From VRUE01 sp963718775 (lineage in GTDB: Bacteria; Actinomycetota; Thermoleophilia; Solirubrobacterales; 70-9), in assembly GCA_963718775.1 (NCBI GenBank), contig OY970377.1:1364001-1428000 (forward strand): DNA of 64,000 nucleotides, given 5' to 3'. A program made the position numbers and the translations under genes. The notes below the pieces were generated by a model. The model was given only the letters and a program-made list of their open reading frames with translations, was not told the DNA's origin and did no database searches. Numbering within the stretch: the stretch's first letter is position 1; every line of letters begins with the position of its first letter. Of this stretch, positions 61,024-64,000 are shown in pieces.

Positions 61024-61757
61024 CTAGTGTGCGCGGGCGTCGCCCGCCGTTCCTTCGTTGCCCGCTGCGGCGAGCGTCTCGATCGTTTCCATCAGCCTCA
61101 CCGCGTAGAGATCCGCGGCCGAGCGCACCCACTCCCCGTTGACGAAGAACCACCAGACGGGGAGCGCAACGGCGGAGACCACAGCCGGGAGCCAGAAATG
61201 CCAGGCCTCCCCCTCGGTGAAGAAAAGCGTCACGCTGAATACGAGCACGACCGCGGCAACTGCGACGGCGACTGGTCGCAGCCCCAGGCAATTGCGGCGC
61301 ATCCCGTAGTCCGCGTTCTGCCGGGCAACCAAGCTGAACTCGAGTCCCGTACGCGTCAGTTGCCGCAGGACGGTGGTAGCCACTGCGTAATGCGCGTCAG
61401 ATTCCTCCGGGTTGGATTCCTCCTCGGCTTGGGTCGGCAGCGGTTCGCCGACGATGTTTTCGAGCAGCTTGTGGCGACGGGTCTGTTCAGCGACGCTGAC
61501 TTTCCCCCGCCAACGGAGCAACTGGGTCGTCGGTGCGCCACCCCACGAAGACCAGAGGCCGCCTCGAGATTTCTTCCGAGCCCGCGAACGACGGTGCAGA
61601 CGATCACGAGTACCGCGGAAAAAAGAAATGCGAGGATCGTGCCGACGCTTTCGAGCGACGGAAGCAGGCTCAGACACAGGACGATCGCGGGAGCCGCCGC
61701 CAGCGCTGCGGGGCCCAAGTGGGCACGCCTTTCGTAGGAGTCGAACGGGAGGTTCAT
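61024..61757 (-). pseudogene. Multi-TM protein of the conjugation cluster, frameshifted
   Basis: The first frame (ATG 61757) gives two membrane helices (ALAAAPAIVLCLSLLPSLES and TILAFLFSAVLVIVCTVVRG). The second gives GGLWSSWGGAPTTQLLRWR, a long helical part, and two more helices (LRPVAVAVAAVVLVFSVTLF and HFWLPAVVSAVALPVWWFF). One base is missing near 61556-61566 (GAGGCGGCC run); adding one gives a 244-residue, four-helix protein. Its ATG overlaps the upstream MBL stop (ATGA), and the MBL gene follows after 14 bases. It may be the membrane effector. Confidence 0.78.
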
Positions 61758-62785
61758 GGGCGATCGTCGATCGACTCGTCGAGGGGTGGCAGGGTGCTTA
61801 GTGGTGCGCCGGTGCGAGTGGAGCCATCACCGATGTAGAAGATGTCTTTCCCGGCCGTCGGCGCAACGACGTAACCACGCCGGCCGAAGGCGTTAGCGAT
61901 CCGCGGCGAGGGATAGCGAGAATCGGAGGCGGCCTCTTCGCTGATGCTGATGTAGGCGTAGCCGCGCGGGTCACCACCGCGCGGGCCAACCATCCTCTCG
62001 ATCAGCGCACGCGATCCGTTGTGCCGGCTGCCGTGGTGGGGGATCTGAACGAGGTTCGGGTAGATGTCGGTGCGGCCGCGGGAATCGAGGTAATTGAGGC
62101 CTCGCTCGAGTCCCGGCGCGCCGGCGTCGCCAGTGAAGAGTAAGCGGCTCTGGCCGAGACGCAGGTCGACGATCGCCGAGCTGTTGTTTCGCGGCCCAGT
62201 ACCGCCAGCGTCATCGAAGTCAAGCTCAAGAGGGAAGCGGGCGACGGCGCCGGCGAGGAGCCGTTCTGCCGCCTCGCGCAAGGAACTCTTGTGGGCCGCG
62301 GGGCGCGCCCGGGCCTTCTCCGCGACGACCTCCTCCGCAACCAGGGCGTTGTAGAACGCATCAGAAGGGCCTGCGATCAGGAGAGCCCCGCCAAACGCTT
62401 CGCCCCCCTCGAAGGGCTCCGCTACCGTCGTGCCTTCGCGGTTGGCTAAGGCGATCAGTTCGCTGGTCGCGGCCGCTGCCGGCAGCGAGGCACCGCCGTG
62501 GGAAGCGAGATCATGCACGGCGAGTACACCGACTTGAAGCTCTTCGAGCACCACCCCCATGCCCCCGATGTGATCCCCGTCGGGATGGGTGAGGATGAGC
62601 AGGTCGACATGCTCGACGCCGTAGAAGCGTGCGAAATGGTTGACCAGAGCATCGCCGCTTGACTTGAAGCCGGCGTCGATGATCACGTGGGCGAGCTGAC
62701 CGTTATCGGGGCGGGTAAAGCGCATTGCGATCGCATCGCCGCTCCTGGCTCCATCGCCCACTGCCATGAAATCGATCTCGAACAT
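61754..62785 (-). CDS. Second MBL-fold hydrolase, element 2
   Basis: The 343-residue protein starts MFEIDFMAVGDGARSGDAIA, has the metal motif THPDGDHIGGMGVVL (H67, D69, D71, H72), LFTGDAGAPGLERG and QIPHHGSRHNGS. It is also of the ComEC-like MBL type, but is only distantly similar to the MBL protein at 59918. ATG 62785 has GAGGAGGTGCG directly upstream. It is the second gene of the train and overlaps the multi-TM gene by 4 bases. Confidence 0.88.
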   Translation of the reverse strand: MFEIDFMAVGDGARSGDAIAMRFTRPDNGQLAHVIIDAGFKSSGDALVNHFARFYGVEHVDLLILTHPDGDHIGGMGVVLEELQVGVLAVHDLASHGGASLPAAAATSELIALANREGTTVAEPFEGGEAFGGALLIAGPSDAFYNALVAEEVVAEKARARPAAHKSSLREAAERLLAGAVARFPLELDFDDAGGTGPRNNSSAIVDLRLGQSRLLFTGDAGAPGLERGLNYLDSRGRTDIYPNLVQIPHHGSRHNGSRALIERMVGPRGGDPRGYAYISISEEAASDSRYPSPRIANAFGRRGYVVAPTAGKDIFYIGDGSTRTGAPLSTLPPLDESIDDRP

Positions 62786-62908
62786 CGCACCTCCTCCGCC
62801 GCTTTCCTCGACCGACAGCGGGCCCACCTTCCCGATGTCGTGGCGTGGTTCTCAACCACAACCTGTGGAACAGCAGATCACGTCGCTCGGACGGATTCCG
62901 GTACGCCT

Positions 62909-63370
62909 CTATATAGCCGAGGCGGAAAGTCGGTAGAGACCCGAGCGACCACCGAGGCCCTCGATACCGTCGGCCCGCCCGACCCCGGTAAGGAAGGTCT
63001 GCAAGGGATCCTTCCCGCCGACCTCAAAACCGTGGGAGCGAACAAGCGAGAACCACTCGCGATAGTGAATCGGCTGGCCCGGTCCGCGCTCCTGGCGGAG
63101 GATCTCGACCGAGATCTCGCGCAAGCGGCGACCGTGAAGTTGCTTATCGAGGCGCTCAAGACGAAGCTGCGGTCGATCATCCGAAAGCTCCTCGATTTCC
63201 CGCAGGAGACTTTCCTCTCGAGCGAATTGGGCTTCTAGCTCGTCGAGAACCTGGCGATGAACGTCGACTCGACGGCGGAGCTGGTCGACGCTCGCAATCA
63301 GACGACCCCTCTCAGTCTGAAGCTCCCGGTCGCTAAGGCTCTCCACAGAATGGCGGCGCTTAGTCGTCAT
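62909..63370 (-). CDS. Coiled-coil protein with winged-helix C-terminus
   Basis: Residues 10-80 form a charged coiled coil (LQTERGRLIASVDQLRRRVD ... FAREESLLREIEELSDD). Residues ~95-153 (EILRQERGPGQPIHYREWFS ... DPLQTFLTGVGRADGIEGLG) look like a winged helix of the HARE-HTH type, which is found with restriction and defence proteins. It is the first gene of the train, starting at ATG 63370, 123 bp before the next gene. It could sense DNA or regulate the operon. Confidence 0.7.
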   Translation of the reverse strand: MTTKRRHSVESLSDRELQTERGRLIASVDQLRRRVDVHRQVLDELEAQFAREESLLREIEELSDDRPQLRLERLDKQLHGRRLREISVEILRQERGPGQPIHYREWFSLVRSHGFEVGGKDPLQTFLTGVGRADGIEGLGGRSGLYRLSASAI

Positions 63371-63745
63371 GGCGCTGACTCTAGGTGTGATTTCGGATGA
63401 TGCGGCGATCACATGCGGACGGAAAATGCGGCCGTTTTCCGCAGACCAAAACATCGTCAAGCGAGGGGCGTCACAGCACCCCCCACCGTCTTTACCGAGG
63501 CCCGCAAACGTGGGCACTCGACGCCTTCAATGCCCAAATGCCCACATCGCACCCGGGAATCGGCGATCTTGAACCGGCTTCCGCGATTTCGGGAACTTCT
63601 CGCCAGGAGTTCCCGACTCCGATCACATCGCCGCATATCCGCGCATATTTGGCGCGAAATTCGCTTCTCGGTGGACTCACCGATGTGGCTGAAATTACCT
63701 GGAAATTGCCTATTTCTTGCGGGAAGTAGTCCTGGCCGCCGCCGC
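63371..63745. promoter_or_regulatory. Upstream region of the cluster and right end of element 2
   Basis: No gene is seen in these 375 bp. Two inverted repeats stand out: CGGAAAA/TTTTCCG (63420-63441, centre TGCGGCCG) and GGGAACT/AGTTCCC (63591-63597 with 63608-63614). There are tandem CGCATAT motifs near 63631-63648. These may be operators of the cluster or integrase arm sites. A TTGACG hexamer lies on the minus strand near 63457-63462 without a good -10. Confidence 0.45.
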
Positions 63746-63774
63746 GGATCGCACCCAGGAGGTCGGCGGTTCGA
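63746..63774. repeat. Attachment site copy (attR)
   Basis: 29 bp identical to 55036-55064. The following bases TTTCCCTCGCTTCCTC resemble, but do not match, the 3' end of the tRNA. Confidence 0.88.
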
Positions 63775-63811
63775 TTTCCCTCGCTTCCTCGACAAATCGC
63801 GTAGATGCGAC

Positions 63812-64000
63812 TCAATTCGCGAGAGCGAAGCGCAACTCGCGCCTGACCGCGCGCAATACGCCATCGAACTCCGGCGGCGATGCGATGTAGTCGACCAGCT
63901 CCCTGTCCCATCGCTCCTCCCACCGCGGTACGCGATCGGCGAACGACTCGCCGAAACGATCGGGGTCGCGGTCGCGATGGCGCGCCTTGCGCTCGAACAG
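63812..64000 (-). CDS. C-terminus of an unidentified enzyme, cut by the right edge
   Basis: The minus-strand frame is open from the window edge to TGA 63812 (62 residues). It contains RKARHRDRDPDRFGESFADR and PRWEERWDRELVDYIASPPE, reminiscent of the C-termini of sulfotransferase or glycosyltransferase-like proteins. The codon use is typical of the genome. It is the first chromosomal gene after element 2. Confidence 0.65.
   Translation of the reverse strand: MFERKARHRDRDPDRFGESFADRVPRWEERWDRELVDYIASPPEFDGVLRAVRRELRFALAN

Larger units (their letters stand above)
55036..63774. mobile_element. Integrative element 2 in tRNA-Ala, carrying an E1-E2-JAB cluster
   Basis: A perfect 29-bp repeat (GGATCGCACCCAGGAGGTCG and on to TTCGA) occurs at 55036-55064 inside tRNA-Ala and at 63746-63774. 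An integrase gene abuts the tRNA. The 8.7 kb between consists of the integrase and one leftward gene train for a ubiquitin-like conjugation system. Beyond the right copy the sequence resembles a decayed tRNA 3' end. This is the layout of a genomic island whose main cargo is the system. Confidence 0.88.

Noticed and set aside
56630..63370. Assigning the E2-E1/JAB cluster to type II CBASS or Bil
   Set aside because: No CD-NTase, no cyclic-nucleotide effector and no ubiquitin-like gene is found, while MBL proteins are present. The enzymes are related but the system is not shown to be either.

Overview
This is chromosomal DNA of a very GC-rich bacterium. Frequent GTG/TTG starts, tightly overlapping genes (ATGA/GTGA junctions), a CU044_5270-type secreted protein, DUF2510 and GYD-domain proteins, and the pur, thi, lip and pdh gene order suggest an actinobacterium, probably of the Thermoleophilia/Solirubrobacterales group. 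The lineage is inferred from gene style; no rRNA lies in the window.

Layout. (1) 1-22.5 kb: a dispersed purine set (purD, purE, purB, purC-purS-purQ-purL, purF, purN-purH; purM is not seen). Between these lie a VapBC pair, a cytochrome P450, a GH26-like secreted glycosidase, an MFS/TetR pair and three paralogous secreted proteins with a calcium-loop motif. (2) 23.27-31.84 kb: an 8.6-kb integrative element in the 5' half of tRNA-Lys, bounded by a perfect 41-bp direct repeat. It carries integrase, excisionase-like, RepA-like ATPase, repressor, small winged-helix genes and unknowns. (3) 31.9-35.4 kb: thiamine genes, with a ThiS-ThiG fusion, thiO behind a TPP riboswitch, and thiE divergent. (4) 35.4-41.7 kb: lpdA, a toxin-antitoxin pair, an HCCA-isomerase-like gene and pdhABC. 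An IS110-family element then sits inside the hairpin between pdhC and a convergent membrane gene. (5) 45-50 kb: lipB-lipA, then a compact RiPP-type locus (PqqD-like protein, HPr-kinase-like protein, two tandem precursor-like peptides, radical SAM enzyme with a C-terminal PqqD domain). (6) 50-55 kb: hydrolases, a PD-(D/E)XK-like protein, an ABC exporter and two tRNA-Ala genes. (7) 55.04-63.77 kb: a second integrative element, in tRNA-Ala(CGC), bounded by a perfect 29-bp direct repeat. Its cargo is one leftward gene train: winged-helix protein, MBL-fold protein, multi-TM protein, second MBL-fold protein, E2-E1 fusion, JAB peptidase and DUF4238 protein. This is a candidate ubiquitin-like conjugation, probably defence, system with no visible ubiquitin-like protein and no CD-NTase.

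Two genome-wide features stand out. Palindromic elements occur inside protein-coding genes: two near-identical 87-bp copies sit in pdhC and in a membrane protein, read in different frames. Four genes (P450, MFS, PIN toxin, multi-TM protein of the conjugation cluster) are each broken by a single-base indel in or beside a G/C-rich run. That could be real decay or a systematic sequencing error, and raw reads would tell.
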